Assembly (NCBI RefSeq): GCF_009183415.1
Contig: NZ_WEHU01000006.1
Coordinates: forward strand, 1 to 64,000
DNA: 64,000 nt
Source of the DNA: Bacillus sp. B1-b2
GTDB taxonomy: Bacteria > Bacillota > Bacilli > Bacillales > Cytobacillaceae
Direction: 5' to 3'
Shown: positions 16,776-25,084 of the stretch, piece by piece
How the letters are laid out: each line of letters opens with the position of its first letter
Numbering within the stretch: the first letter of the stretch is position 1
Notes under the pieces: generated by a model
What the model saw: the letters and a program-made list of their open reading frames with translations, nothing else
The model's database searches: none
Told to the model about the DNA's origin: nothing
Made by a program: the position numbers and the translations under genes

Positions 16776-17555
16776 AAAAAGCGGAAGTGCCTGTTTAGCG
16801 GCGTACAAACTGGAGGGTTTCTGACTGAGATATAGGAAACACCATGAACGTTAGTGAATGGATGTTGACTTATCGTAGGGAAGACACCTGGAAGTTTGCT
16901 AGACGCTAGGCGCTGGAGCTAGATTCTATAGAAATGCGGAGGGTGCCCGGTTAGTGGCGTGTGAACTGGACTGCCACTCGACTGAGATATAGGAAACACA
17001 GGGAACGTTAGTGAGCTGATGTTGACTTATCGTAGGGAGATGGCGGGAAGTTCATCAGCCGCTGGGCACCTGGAGCTAGACAACACTTGATAAAAAGCGG
17101 AAGTGCCTGTTTAGCGGCGTACAAACTGGAGGGTTTCTGACTGAGATATAGGAAACACCATGAACGTTAGTGAATGGATGTTGACTTATCGTAGGGAAGA
17201 CACCTGGAAGTTTGCTAGACGCTAGGCGCTGGAGCTAGATTCTATAGAAATGCGGAGGGTGCCCGGTTAGTGGCGTGTGAACTGGACTGCCACTCGACTG
17301 AGATATAGGAAACACAGGGAACGTTAGTGAGCTGATGTTGACTTATCGTAGGGAAGACACCTGGAAGTTTGCTAGACGCTAGGCGCTGGAGCTAGATTCT
17401 ATAGAAATGTGGAGGGTGCCCGGTTAGCGGCGTGGGAACTGGACTGCCACTCGACTGAGAGATATAGGAAACACAGAGAACATAGTGAGCTGATGTTGAC
17501 TTATCGTAGGGAGATGGCGGGAAGTTCATCAGCCGCTGGGCACCTGGAGCTAGAT
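16776..17555. repeat. Five tandem copies of a ~150-bp structured repeat (two subtypes)
   Basis: Units lie at about 16776-16924 (type A), 16931-17081 (type B), 17092-17240 (A), 17247-17398 (B 5' half joined to A 3' half) and 17401-17555 (B). All share the core GACTGAGATATAGGAAACAC and GTTGACTTATCGTAGGG, and end in CTGGAGCTAGA. Positions 16776-17038 and 17092-17354 appear identical, a recent 316-bp duplication. Each unit's ends pair: AGTGCCT/AGGCGCT and CAAACT/AGTTTG in A, GGTGCCC/GGGCACC and TGAACT/AGTTCA in B. The changes are compensatory, so the fold is selected or inherited as a stem. The array is more G+C-rich than its surroundings. Similar elements are, from memory, dispersed in Bacillaceae genomes. 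Confidence 0.85.
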
Positions 17556-17617
17556 TAGAGCAAATAGTTCATATAAAAAAATAATAAAGTGGAGATTATG
17601 GCAACGATTCTCGATGT

Positions 17618-17673
17618 AAAAGAGGATTCTTTTGAAACCCCAGCTGATGGGGAATTTCTAAAGGATCCTCTTT
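17618..17673 (-). terminator. Long hairpin after lipL
   Basis: AAAGAGGA (17618-17625) pairs with TCCTCTTT (17666-17673), with an inner CCCC/GGGG pair. It begins just past the lipL stop. The T-run is weak on the lipL strand, so terminator function is uncertain. Confidence 0.4.
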
Positions 17674-17679
17674 CGGTTT

Positions 17680-18525
17680 TTATCGAAAAGGTTGTAAGAT
17701 TTTCTCGTTTCTCTCAACCACTCGATGGTAATAGGACTCGAATAACGGAATTTCCTCTTCTTGTAAATGATCAGCATAGAGAAACTCAGCATTGTCTTTT
17801 AAAGTCAATAATAGCTTTGTCATCACCTGATCGACTGTTAACGAAACTCCAAGTAACTCAGATAAGGAGGCCATTACTTCGGGTACAATCACAGGATATT
17901 CAAATTTCGTTGTTTTCCCTTGCACTCCTTGCTGATAAAACTCTTTTATAATCTCTGCTCTTTCTCTACCACTTCCACTAACACAAAGGTAAATTTGTAC
18001 CGCTACTCCATTTCTAAGTCGCCTTTGCGATATTCCAGCGAATTTTTGGCCATCTATACTTAAGTCATAGCTACCAGGACAATAGGAGCCAACGATCTCC
18101 TTTGCCTCAATTTCTTTTCCATACTCATTAAACATATGCTTAATCAGATCCCACATTGTATCATAGCCACTGTTTATATCAATTCCTCTATCTTGTTCAG
18201 GAAGGATAAGAGAGATATTTAACACTCCTTCATCTAAAACAACTGCTAAACCACCTGAATTACGAACAATATAGCGATAATCTTTATCCTCTAAATAATG
18301 TAAAGCTTCTTCTAAATAGGGAAGTCTTGTATCTTGTATCCCCAATACAATCGTTCTCTCATGAACCCATGTTCTTGCAGTTGCTGGTGCTAAGCCACTA
18401 CCAACTGATGAACATAGCGTATCATCCATCCCAAAAGAATGTAAGGGAGATACATGTAAGCCGGTTGTCGACTGATCAATCAGACGCCACTTTTCTTGTT
18501 TTAACAAACTAGCATAGCTAATCAT
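17680..18525 (-). CDS. lipL: Octanoyl-[GcvH]:protein N-octanoyltransferase LipL
   Basis: The 281-residue protein has the BPL/LplA/LipB fold: RTWVHERTIVLGIQDTRLPYL, then IVRNSGGLAVVLDEGVLNISLI. The proposed acyl-thioester cysteine is in VGSYCPGSYDLS (Cys149), followed by KFAGISQRR with the conserved lysine. LipL moves octanoate from GcvH to E2 subunits by amidotransfer in the Bacillus lipoate pathway. The gene corresponds in position to ywfL beside pta. Confidence 0.92.
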   Translation of the reverse strand: MISYASLLKQEKWRLIDQSTTGLHVSPLHSFGMDDTLCSSVGSGLAPATARTWVHERTIVLGIQDTRLPYLEEALHYLEDKDYRYIVRNSGGLAVVLDEGVLNISLILPEQDRGIDINSGYDTMWDLIKHMFNEYGKEIEAKEIVGSYCPGSYDLSIDGQKFAGISQRRLRNGVAVQIYLCVSGSGRERAEIIKEFYQQGVQGKTTKFEYPVIVPEVMASLSELLGVSLTVDQVMTKLLLTLKDNAEFLYADHLQEEEIPLFESYYHRVVERNEKILQPFR

Positions 18526-18834
18526 CCATTTTGCTCCTTTTTCAAACTATCATTTACCTTAAATCAGGTAAGGAACTTGATAGTATCTATACTTCCTTTA
18601 ATAATGAATTATTATAGCGGAAATAGATCATTTTCAAAAGATATCCTATTAAATATTATATAGATTATTGCTTTATGTCCTTCTACACTCTTTGAAAAGA
18701 GAATAACGCATTCTTGCAAATTTGATATGTCGAGCTTTTTCCTTGCTAACTTTAAAGCGCAATAGCTTTTATAGAAAATAAAAAAGGTAACAATAGAAGC
18801 TAGATAGCTCTACTGTCACCCGTTACTAACAAAA
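18526..18834. other. Intergenic region between lipL and pta
   Basis: About 310 AT-rich bases hold the lipL promoter region and the pta terminator. Nothing else is recognisable. Confidence 0.5.
18779..18820 (-). terminator. Terminator of pta
   Basis: On the minus strand GGTGACAGTAGA pairs with TCTATTGTTACC (G-U pairs allowed), followed by TTTTTTATTTT. Confidence 0.85.
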
Positions 18835-19812
18835 TTATTTTGTTAAACTTTGACCAGCTGTGATTAAAGCTAATTTATAAACATCTTCTTCGTTACATCC
18901 ACGAGATAGATCATTTACTGGTGCATTTAATCCTTGTAGAATTGGTCCAACTGCTTCAAAGTTACCTAGTCTTTGTGCAATTTTATACCCAATGTTACCT
19001 GCTTCTAAGCTTGGGAATACAAATACATTTGCATCACCTTGAATAGGAGAATCTGGAGCTTTTTGTTTTGCTACAGACGGAACAAACGCTGCATCAAATT
19101 GGAATTCTCCGTCAATTACTAATAAAGGATCTCTTAATTTAGCTTCTGCTAATGCAGCTTCCACTTTTTCCGTTTCAGGAGATTTTGCAGAACCTTTTGT
19201 AGAGAAGCTTAGCATAGCAACTCGAGGATCTATATCGAACATTCTTGCCGTTTTTGCACTTTCTACTGCAATTTCTGCTAAATCTAGGCTATCTGGAGTA
19301 ATGTTGATTGCACAGTCAGCAAATACATATTTTTCATCTTCACGAACCATGATAAATACGCCAGAAGTCTTTTTAACTCCTTGCTTCGTTTTAATAATTT
19401 GTAATGCTGGACGCACTGTATCAGCTGTTGAATGGATAGCACCACTTACTAAACCGTCTGCTTGGTTAGCATAAACTAGCATTGTACCGAAGTAGTTTTC
19501 ATCTAATAATACTTTACGAGCATCTTCTTCTGTTGCTTTTCCTTTACGTCTCTCAACAAATGAAGCAACAAGAGCATCAAATTGCGCATATTTTTTTGGA
19601 TCATAAATTTCAGCGTTCTCTAGAGATACCCCTAAGTTTTGCGCTTTAGTTTGAATTTCTTCAATGTCTCCAATCAGGATAGGAGTTAAAACTTTTTCTT
19701 CTGCTAAACGACCAGCAGCTTTTAAAATTCTTTCATCTAACCCTTCTGGAAAAACGATTTTTAAATTTTGACCTGTTACTTTTTCTTTTAAACCCGAGAA
19801 TAAATCACTCAT
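18835..19812 (-). CDS. pta: Phosphate acetyltransferase
   Basis: It converts acetyl-CoA and phosphate to acetyl phosphate and CoA in overflow metabolism. The 325-residue protein is the short single-domain Bacillus form. Family motifs are seen in IVFPEGLDERILKAA, ADGLVSGAIHSTADTVRPALQ, MLSFSTKGSA and VFPSLEAGNIGYKIAQRL. It is transcribed alone, with a ribosome-binding site AAGGAGG before the ATG. I saw no clear cre site upstream. Confidence 0.97.
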   Translation of the reverse strand: MSDLFSGLKEKVTGQNLKIVFPEGLDERILKAAGRLAEEKVLTPILIGDIEEIQTKAQNLGVSLENAEIYDPKKYAQFDALVASFVERRKGKATEEDARKVLLDENYFGTMLVYANQADGLVSGAIHSTADTVRPALQIIKTKQGVKKTSGVFIMVREDEKYVFADCAINITPDSLDLAEIAVESAKTARMFDIDPRVAMLSFSTKGSAKSPETEKVEAALAEAKLRDPLLVIDGEFQFDAAFVPSVAKQKAPDSPIQGDANVFVFPSLEAGNIGYKIAQRLGNFEAVGPILQGLNAPVNDLSRGCNEEDVYKLALITAGQSLTK

Positions 19813-20089
19813 TATATTATTTCCTCCTTTTTATGTACACTTACTAGCATACTATTCCAGCATAAAATTTCAAGAAATAAAGGGTACTTTCTTTCTACTA
19901 TTTTTTGTACATATAAGAAGATTCCCATGTAAGCTATTACTTATACTTGTTCCGATAATTAGCACTATTTAATATTGACACAAAATGTTCATATTTGTCT
20001 TAAGGGTTAATTCACTTGATTCTGGAGAAACTATGATATAGTAACTTTATAACGAGACTTTATTAAGGTATCAAGGAGTGAATAAATAA

Positions 20090-20839
20090 ATGAGCGAAGC
20101 AGCAAAAACATTAGATGGATGGTATTGCCTTCATGATTTTCGTACAGTTGATTGGACAACTTGGAAGATGATTTCTAATGAGGAAAGACAAGAAGCAATA
20201 CAAGAATTTTTAACTCTATTAGAAAAATGGACAACTGTTCAAACAAACGGACAAGGTAGTCATGCATTATATACAATTGTGGGTCAAAAAGCGGACTTTA
20301 TGATGATGACGTTACGCCCTACAATGGAAGAATTAAATGAAATAGAAACAGAGTTTAATAAAACAAAATTAGCAGAATTCACAACACCTGCATTCTCCTA
20401 TGTATCTGTTGTAGAATTAAGTAATTACCTTCCTTCTGATTCTGACGAGGATCCCTATCAAAATCCTCATGTTAAAGCAAGATTATATCCTACTTTACCT
20501 GAGGCTAAATATGTTTGCTTCTATCCTATGGATAAACGCCGTCAAGGCGAAGATAACTGGTACATGCTTCCGATGGAGGATCGCAGAAACCTAATGCGCA
20601 GCCACGGTATGATTGGTAGACAATATGCTGGAAAAGTAAAACAAATCATTACTGGCTCAGTTGGGTTTGATGATTATGAGTGGGGAGTTACCCTGTTCTC
20701 TGAAGATGTACTTCAGTTCAAGAAACTTGTTTATGAAATGCGCTTTGATGAAGTTAGCGCTCGTTATGGAGATTTCGGATCTTTCTTTGTAGGAAATATC
20801 TTAAAAGTCGATTCTATTTCTTCCTATTTACATGTTTAA
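20090..20839 (+). CDS. hemQ: Coproheme decarboxylase HemQ
   Basis: The last step of the coproporphyrin-dependent haem pathway of Gram-positives: oxidative decarboxylation of two propionates of coproheme III. The 249-residue protein is the chlorite-dismutase-like fold. It has [14 protein letters not shown] at the N-terminus, [16 protein letters not shown]-type KR(R)QG substrate-site residues (about 144-158) and [20 protein letters not shown] with the proximal haem histidine. It is divergent from pta, as in B. subtilis ywfI-pta. It supplies haem for oxidases such as CydAB in this window. Confidence 0.96.
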   Translation: MSEAAKTLDGWYCLHDFRTVDWTTWKMISNEERQEAIQEFLTLLEKWTTVQTNGQGSHALYTIVGQKADFMMMTLRPTMEELNEIETEFNKTKLAEFTTPAFSYVSVVELSNYLPSDSDEDPYQNPHVKARLYPTLPEAKYVCFYPMDKRRQGEDNWYMLPMEDRRNLMRSHGMIGRQYAGKVKQIITGSVGFDDYEWGVTLFSEDVLQFKKLVYEMRFDEVSARYGDFGSFFVGNILKVDSISSYLHV

Positions 20840-20850
20840 TAACTTTTATA

Positions 20851-20885
20851 AAAACGAATGGTTGTCAAAACCGTTCGTTTTTATT
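20851..20885 (+). terminator. Terminator of hemQ
   Basis: AAAACGAATGGTT pairs with AACCGTTCGTTTT, followed by a long T-rich run. Confidence 0.85.
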
Positions 20886-21029
20886 TTTATTTTTATTTTC
20901 ATCAACTTGTCATAACTTATTCTACTCGTTCATAGGATTAGTTAGTGAGCAAAGCCTATTTGAACAATAGACGTAACGCCAACACAAGAAACAGTTTGGC
21001 TTTCATAAGATAATGGAGGGATGATGAAA

Positions 21030-21485
21030 ATGAGTCAGTCTAATTATCAAAACCAAAACCGTAATGTGCCAAGTTATGGGTACACCCAAGGTTATGGAGC
21101 TGTTCCAAATCAAGTTCCAAACTACAATAATCAACAAATGTATCAACCACAAGCACCTGTTCAACAACCTATTCCAAGTGCAAGTGTAGCTCCAGGACAA
21201 TTACCGCTTGAAGCATCTTATATTGAGAACATCCTAAGATTGAATAAAGGTAAAATCGCCACAGCATATGCCACTTTCGAAAATAACCGTGAATGGAATG
21301 CTAAAATTTTCAAAGGGATTATTGAAGCAGCAGGACGTGATCATCTTATTCTGAGTGATCCTCAAACAGGAGTTCGTTATTTGATTCCAATGCTTTATCT
21401 TGATTACATTACATTTGATGAAGAGATTGAATATGAATATCCATATGGGGTAGCACCAAGCCTATCTACATATCCTCCTAGATAG
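21030..21485 (+). CDS. gerQ: Spore coat protein GerQ
   Basis: The start MSQSNYQNQ (21030) is chosen because GGAGGG lies 9 bases upstream; ATGs at 21021 and 21024 are too close. The N-terminal half (about 1-60) is rich in Gln, Asn, Pro and Tyr, and the C-terminal domain holds the conserved LPLEASYIENILRLNKGK and YDYI-type YLDYITFDEEIEYEYPYG. GerQ is a coat protein cross-linked by transglutaminase Tgl and needed for the coat localisation of the cortex lytic enzyme CwlJ. At 151 residues it is shorter than in B. subtilis, mainly in the low-complexity part. Confidence 0.9.
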   Translation: MSQSNYQNQNRNVPSYGYTQGYGAVPNQVPNYNNQQMYQPQAPVQQPIPSASVAPGQLPLEASYIENILRLNKGKIATAYATFENNREWNAKIFKGIIEAAGRDHLILSDPQTGVRYLIPMLYLDYITFDEEIEYEYPYGVAPSLSTYPPR

Positions 21486-21545
21486 GATTAATATAGATTT
21501 GCTCTGATAGATATAATGAAAGTACTCTTGGCTAGTGGTTGTTCA

Positions 21546-22075
21546 TTTTGCAGATGAACGACCTTTTTCTCTTGATTTCTTCAATTTGGGCTTTCATCCT
21601 ACTCATGAACGACCTTTTTCTCTTGATTTCTTCAATTCGGGCTTTCATCACGCTCATGAACGTCCTTTTTCCCTTGATTTCTTCAAATCGGGCTTTCACC
21701 CTGCTTATGAACTACCTTTTTCTCTTGGTTTCTTCAATTTGGGCTTTCATCCTACTCATGAACGTCCTTTTTCCCTTGATTTCTTCAAATCGGGCTTTCA
21801 CCCTGCTTATGAACGACCTTTTTCCCTTGATTTCTTCAATTCGGGCTTTCATCCTGCTCATGAACGTCCTTTTTCTCTTGGTTTCTTCAATTCGGGCTTT
21901 CATCACGCTCATGAACTACCTTTTTCTCTTGGTTTTTTCAAAACGGGCTTTCATCCTGCTCATGAACGACCTTTTTCTCTTGGTTTCTTCAATTCGGGCT
22001 TTCATCACGCTCATGAACTACCTTTTCTCTCACTTCCTTCAGATCGTGCTTTCATCCATCCTATGAATGACCTTC
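21546..22075. repeat. 51-bp minisatellite, ten copies
   Basis: The anchor GGGCTTTCA recurs every 51 bases from 21590 to about 22050 with small differences. Each unit holds CCTTTTTCTCTTGATTTCTTCAA-like sequence followed by GGGCTTTCATC and CTCATGAAC. Because 51 is a multiple of 3, several frames stay open on both strands. On the minus strand the unit reads as a charged 17-residue motif with MKARIEEIK and KRSF. No frame has a good ribosome-binding site. It separates gerQ from the convergent ywdK. Similar 51-bp repeats are, from memory, common in Bacillus genomes. Confidence 0.85.
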
Positions 22076-22138
22076 TTGTTAGAATAAACGATATTTCTAT
22101 AAAAAAGAAGAAGCATAACGCCTCTCCTTCTTTTACTA

Positions 22139-22510
22139 TTACATCCATTTCCAAACTGCGATAACTACTAATAGCCAAGCAGTTAAAAAAGCAACTCCTC
22201 CTAATGGAGTGATCGCTCCTAATACTTTAATTTGTGTAACTGCTAGTATGTACAAGCTTCCAGCGAAGAGGATGATTCCACTAAACATTAGCCATCCTGC
22301 CCAGTTTAGCAAACTACTCTCTGGGAATTTCCCTAGCAATAGCCCAATAACCATTAAGCCTGTGCTATGAAACATTTGATATGTTACACCTGTTTTCCAA
22401 ATGTCTAAATATTTGGCAGAGATTTTCCCTTCTAAACCATGTGCTCCAAATGCGCCAATACCAACTGATAGTAATGCATTTATTGCTCCAATAATAAGAA
22501 ATACCTTCAT
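22139..22510 (-). CDS. ywdK: DUF423 family membrane protein YwdK
   Basis: The 123-residue protein has about four hydrophobic segments. It begins MKVFLIIGAINALLSVGIGAFGAHGLEGK, the hallmark of DUF423, and contains MFHSTGLMVIGLL and AITPLGGVAFLTAW. The function is unknown. It lies 18 bases downstream of ywdI, with which it is likely co-transcribed. Its place beside ung and gerQ matches B. subtilis. Confidence 0.88.
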   Translation of the reverse strand: MKVFLIIGAINALLSVGIGAFGAHGLEGKISAKYLDIWKTGVTYQMFHSTGLMVIGLLLGKFPESSLLNWAGWLMFSGIILFAGSLYILAVTQIKVLGAITPLGGVAFLTAWLLVVIAVWKWM

Positions 22511-22528
22511 TCTTTTATACCTTCTTTC

Positions 22529-22840
22529 CTAAAAATCAAATAGCGAATCACCATTACCTTCTTCTGTGTTTAATTTTTGTACTTGCGATGTTTGAAGTGG
22601 TTGCGAGACCATGTTCATAGGTGGTTGTGGTTGTGCGATTGTATTAGGATGGGATATGTGGATTGGCGAAGACTTTATATACATATCATCCGCAGCAGTT
22701 TTATCCTGATCAAGAATGAGTTCACACAGTGATTTTATGGCATATACTCTTTCTCTTACTTTCACGTCTGTTTGGCTTTCTCTCGCATCCTTTAATTGTT
22801 CTTCCATTTTTGCTAATAGCTGTTGAATAGATATATTCAT
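22529..22840 (-). CDS. ywdI: YwdI family protein
   Basis: The 103-residue soluble protein has an N-terminal helical half (ISIQQLLAKMEEQLKDARESQT) with RERVYAIKSLCELIL, then a Pro/Gln-rich tail. It matches YwdI by position (next to ywdK and ung) and by character. No function is known. It is in a minus-strand cluster with the small Cys-rich gene upstream. Confidence 0.75.
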   Translation of the reverse strand: MNISIQQLLAKMEEQLKDARESQTDVKVRERVYAIKSLCELILDQDKTAADDMYIKSSPIHISHPNTIAQPQPPMNMVSQPLQTSQVQKLNTEEGNGDSLFDF

Positions 22841-22860
22841 CTTTCTCTCTCCTTTCTATT

Positions 22861-23028
22861 TTATTTAGGCTGAAATCGCAGACAATCCTGTCCAGATGAT
22901 TTTTTCACTTCTATTGAGGGCAACATTCTTCCTTTAAATTGAAAAGCTTTGCACCCTTTAGGAAATTGGCGATCCCATGTTACATAGAAAAATTTACATT
23001 TATAACAATCAATCTTATTTTTCTCCAT
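22861..23028 (-). CDS. Small cysteine-containing protein (unrecognised)
   Basis: The 55-residue protein starts MEKNKIDCYKCKFFYVTWD and ends in GQDCLRFQPK, with GCKAF in between. Four cysteines in a CxxC...C...C pattern suggest metal binding. The second of two adjacent ATGs (23028) has the better spacing (6 bases) from AAGGG. It sits between ung and ywdI on the same strand. I recall uncharacterised homologues next to ung in Bacilli but can give no function. Confidence 0.65.
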   Translation of the reverse strand: MEKNKIDCYKCKFFYVTWDRQFPKGCKAFQFKGRMLPSIEVKKSSGQDCLRFQPK

Positions 23029-23097
23029 CATGATCCCTTCCAATCAAAAAGGTAGACAATTATCGTCTACCATTCTTTTTCTATTATATGCTTCTTT

Positions 23098-23766
23098 CTA
23101 GGAAAAATCATCTATACACCAATTGATAGGGCTTTGCCCACTATCCTCTAAAAGGCGGTTAATTGTAGAAAACGGACGACTACCTAAAAAGCCTCTATGC
23201 GCAGATAATGGACTTGGATGTGTGGATAAAATAATTCCATGTTTCTCTTTATCTATTAAAGCTAGTTTCTTTTGTGCTGGATTTCCCCATAATACAAAGA
23301 TAATAGGTTCCTCTCTTTGATTTAAGAAATTAATCACTTCATTAGTAAATGTTTCCCATCCCATTCCTCGATGAGAATTAGCTTTTCCAGCTTGAACAGT
23401 TAACACCGTGTTTAGCATTAAAACACCTTGCTCTGCCCAACTTTTTAAGTAGCCATGATTAGGGATTGGGCATCCCAAGTCATGATGTAACTCTTTATAG
23501 ATATTCTTTAAAGAAGGAGGCACTTTTACTTCTGGTTTAACGGAAAAGCTTAAGCCATGTGCTTGATTAGGTCCATGGTAAGGGTCTTGTCCAAGGATGA
23601 CTACCTTTACCTTTTCATAAGGAGTCCATTTCAAGCTAGTAAAGATTTCTTCTCTTTTAGGATAAATAGTATTTGAACGATACTCTTCTTCTAAGAAACT
23701 ATCTAATTGGATATAATAGTCTTTTTGTTTTTCTTGCTCCAGTAGTTCTTCCCATGTGCTAATCAT
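23098..23766 (-). CDS. ung: Uracil-DNA glycosylase (family 1)
   Basis: It removes uracil from DNA to start base-excision repair. The 222-residue protein has the catalytic water-activating motif [19 protein letters not shown], the uracil-specific LNTVLTV and [11 protein letters not shown], and the minor-groove loop [11 protein letters not shown]. The ATG lies behind GGAGGG. It is the last B. subtilis-like member of the ywd block in this window. Confidence 0.97.
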   Translation of the reverse strand: MISTWEELLEQEKQKDYYIQLDSFLEEEYRSNTIYPKREEIFTSLKWTPYEKVKVVILGQDPYHGPNQAHGLSFSVKPEVKVPPSLKNIYKELHHDLGCPIPNHGYLKSWAEQGVLMLNTVLTVQAGKANSHRGMGWETFTNEVINFLNQREEPIIFVLWGNPAQKKLALIDKEKHGIILSTHPSPLSAHRGFLGSRPFSTINRLLEDSGQSPINWCIDDFS

Positions 23767-23777
23767 GCTTTCCCTCC

Positions 23778-24524
23778 TTATTGAGTTTCATAGCTCAGGT
23801 TAACAGAATAGCCCAATTGTTGATAAAACTCTTTAATTGTTTTTTCGGCATTTTCCTCTGCCTTTTCCAATAACCCTTGTGCAGTGGCTTCTTCCTCTAT
23901 TGCTAACTTTGCTTCTTCCATTAAATCATATGCTTCCTCCCACTCCACATCACTGCGGAATATTCCAGAGATAGAATATGTCTCTACTTGGTCAAAGTTC
24001 ACCGATGGATCTTGAAGAAAGCTTGCTTTAGGCAAAGTAATATTCAATGTTTTTGTCTCTTCATCTACCTCTATTTGATTATTTTTCATAGAAGATAGGT
24101 CTACACCTGCTGTTACTGTTCCTGGAACTACTAATAAAATTTTCCTTTTAGTTCCAGGAATATTTGTGTTAATTTCTTTTCCAAAAAGCTCATTATCTTC
24201 TTTTTCTAAGATTACCTTGATATAAGCTTGTGAAGATGCAAGTGTTGATAAATCCTTCATTTGCTCTAAATATGCGCTGGTTCTCATAACAGGTTCCTTT
24301 GGAAATGCCACTTGCCATAAGCTAATAATTCCTATAGCTAATAATAAAATAATGAAAACTAAAGTTATCGTTATTTTTCTACTTAATTTTCTCTTTCTTT
24401 TATTTAAACCGAATGATGGAAATCGGATTTCTCGACTGTTTAACTCTACAGCTGTACTAGCCTGTTCTTTTTCACCCTGATTTATTTCTCTTTCTATTGT
24501 TTTTCTTTCTTTTCTTGTGACCAC
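23778..24524 (-). CDS. Membrane-anchored DUF4230 protein
   Basis: The 248-residue protein has a basic cytoplasmic start and one membrane segment (about 48-70). An extracytoplasmic part follows, with [33 protein letters not shown] and [15 protein letters not shown], typical of DUF4230. The C-terminus is helical and acidic ([39 protein letters not shown]). The function is unknown. The start is GTG behind GGAGG. It is 12 bases upstream of ung, so they may share a transcript. Confidence 0.72.
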   Translation of the reverse strand: MVTRKERKTIEREINQGEKEQASTAVELNSREIRFPSFGLNKRKRKLSRKITITLVFIILLLAIGIISLWQVAFPKEPVMRTSAYLEQMKDLSTLASSQAYIKVILEKEDNELFGKEINTNIPGTKRKILLVVPGTVTAGVDLSSMKNNQIEVDEETKTLNITLPKASFLQDPSVNFDQVETYSISGIFRSDVEWEEAYDLMEEAKLAIEEEATAQGLLEKAEENAEKTIKEFYQQLGYSVNLSYETQ

Positions 24525-24630
24525 CTAACCCCTCCACTCTAGTGTTTTATTCTTATTATATCGAGAAATTTGTCGAATGTGGAGAAATAGCAAACTAACT
24601 TTATATGAAAATATTACCAGTAAATGATAT

Positions 24631-24656
24631 GTTTTGTTTCTGTACTAAAAGGATAT
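24631..24656 (+). promoter_or_regulatory. Candidate SigB promoter of the yflT-like gene
   Basis: GTTTTG, 14 bases, GGATAT resembles the SigB consensus GTTTAA-N12-15-GGGTAT (4/6 and 5/6). It ends 53 bases before the start of a predicted general stress gene. Confidence 0.4.
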
Positions 24657-24708
24657 ATACAAAACATACAGGAAATACCTAAATATATTTTCATAGGAGG
24701 AATGGAAT

Positions 24709-25035
24709 ATGTATAAAGTAGAAGTAGTAGAAAATGGTGTACAAGCTACAAACATTATTAGTGCTTTAGAAAATCAAGGATATGCAAAAGAAAATATCTA
24801 TATTTTTGCACATGATAAAGATCGCTCAGAGGACCTAACGGATGCTACAGATACTGGCAATGTATCCATGAAAGAACAAGGTCTCTTTGATTCTATCGGA
24901 AATGTATTTAGAAAACGCGGTGACGAGTTACGTTCTAAAATGCAGTCAGTTGGCTTAACAGAAGCAGAAGCAGCAAAATACGAGGAAGTACTAGATACAG
25001 GTAAGTTGGTTATTGTTGGTTCACAACAACATTAA
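24709..25035 (+). CDS. YflT-type general stress protein
   Basis: The 108-residue protein carries the heat-induced stress protein YflT domain (GSP17M family): YKVEVVENGVQATNIISALENQGYAKENIYIFAHDKDR, then GDELRSKMQSVGLTEAEAAKYEEVLDTGKLVIVG. The molecular role is unknown. In B. subtilis such proteins belong to the SigB regulon, and a SigB-like promoter precedes this gene. It is a single-gene unit with a terminator behind it. Confidence 0.85.
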   Translation: MYKVEVVENGVQATNIISALENQGYAKENIYIFAHDKDRSEDLTDATDTGNVSMKEQGLFDSIGNVFRKRGDELRSKMQSVGLTEAEAAKYEEVLDTGKLVIVGSQQH

Positions 25036-25041
25036 TCATTA

Positions 25042-25084
25042 GAAAGTAGGGTTCTCTTTTAGCAAGAGAACCCTGCTTTCTTTT
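25042..25084. terminator. Bidirectional terminator between the yflT-like gene and moeB
   Basis: AAAGTAGGGTTCTC pairs with GAGAACCCTGCTTTC, with T-runs outside. Confidence 0.9.

Noticed and set aside
16776-17555. CRISPR array
   Set aside because: The units are ~150 bp, adjoin almost directly and contain no unique 30-40 bp spacers; no cas genes are near.
17589-17951. 120-codon plus-strand frame
   Set aside because: It runs antisense through the lipL 3' end and its hairpin and has no family resemblance.
21546-22075. CRISPR array
   Set aside because: The whole 51-bp unit is repeated, with no unique spacer.
21535-22164. Long plus-strand frames and a minus-strand frame across the 51-bp repeats as protein genes
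   Set aside because: The frames are open because the unit is a multiple of 3. None has a convincing ribosome-binding site, and the plus-strand peptides are low-complexity products of the repeat. Recorded as a minisatellite instead.
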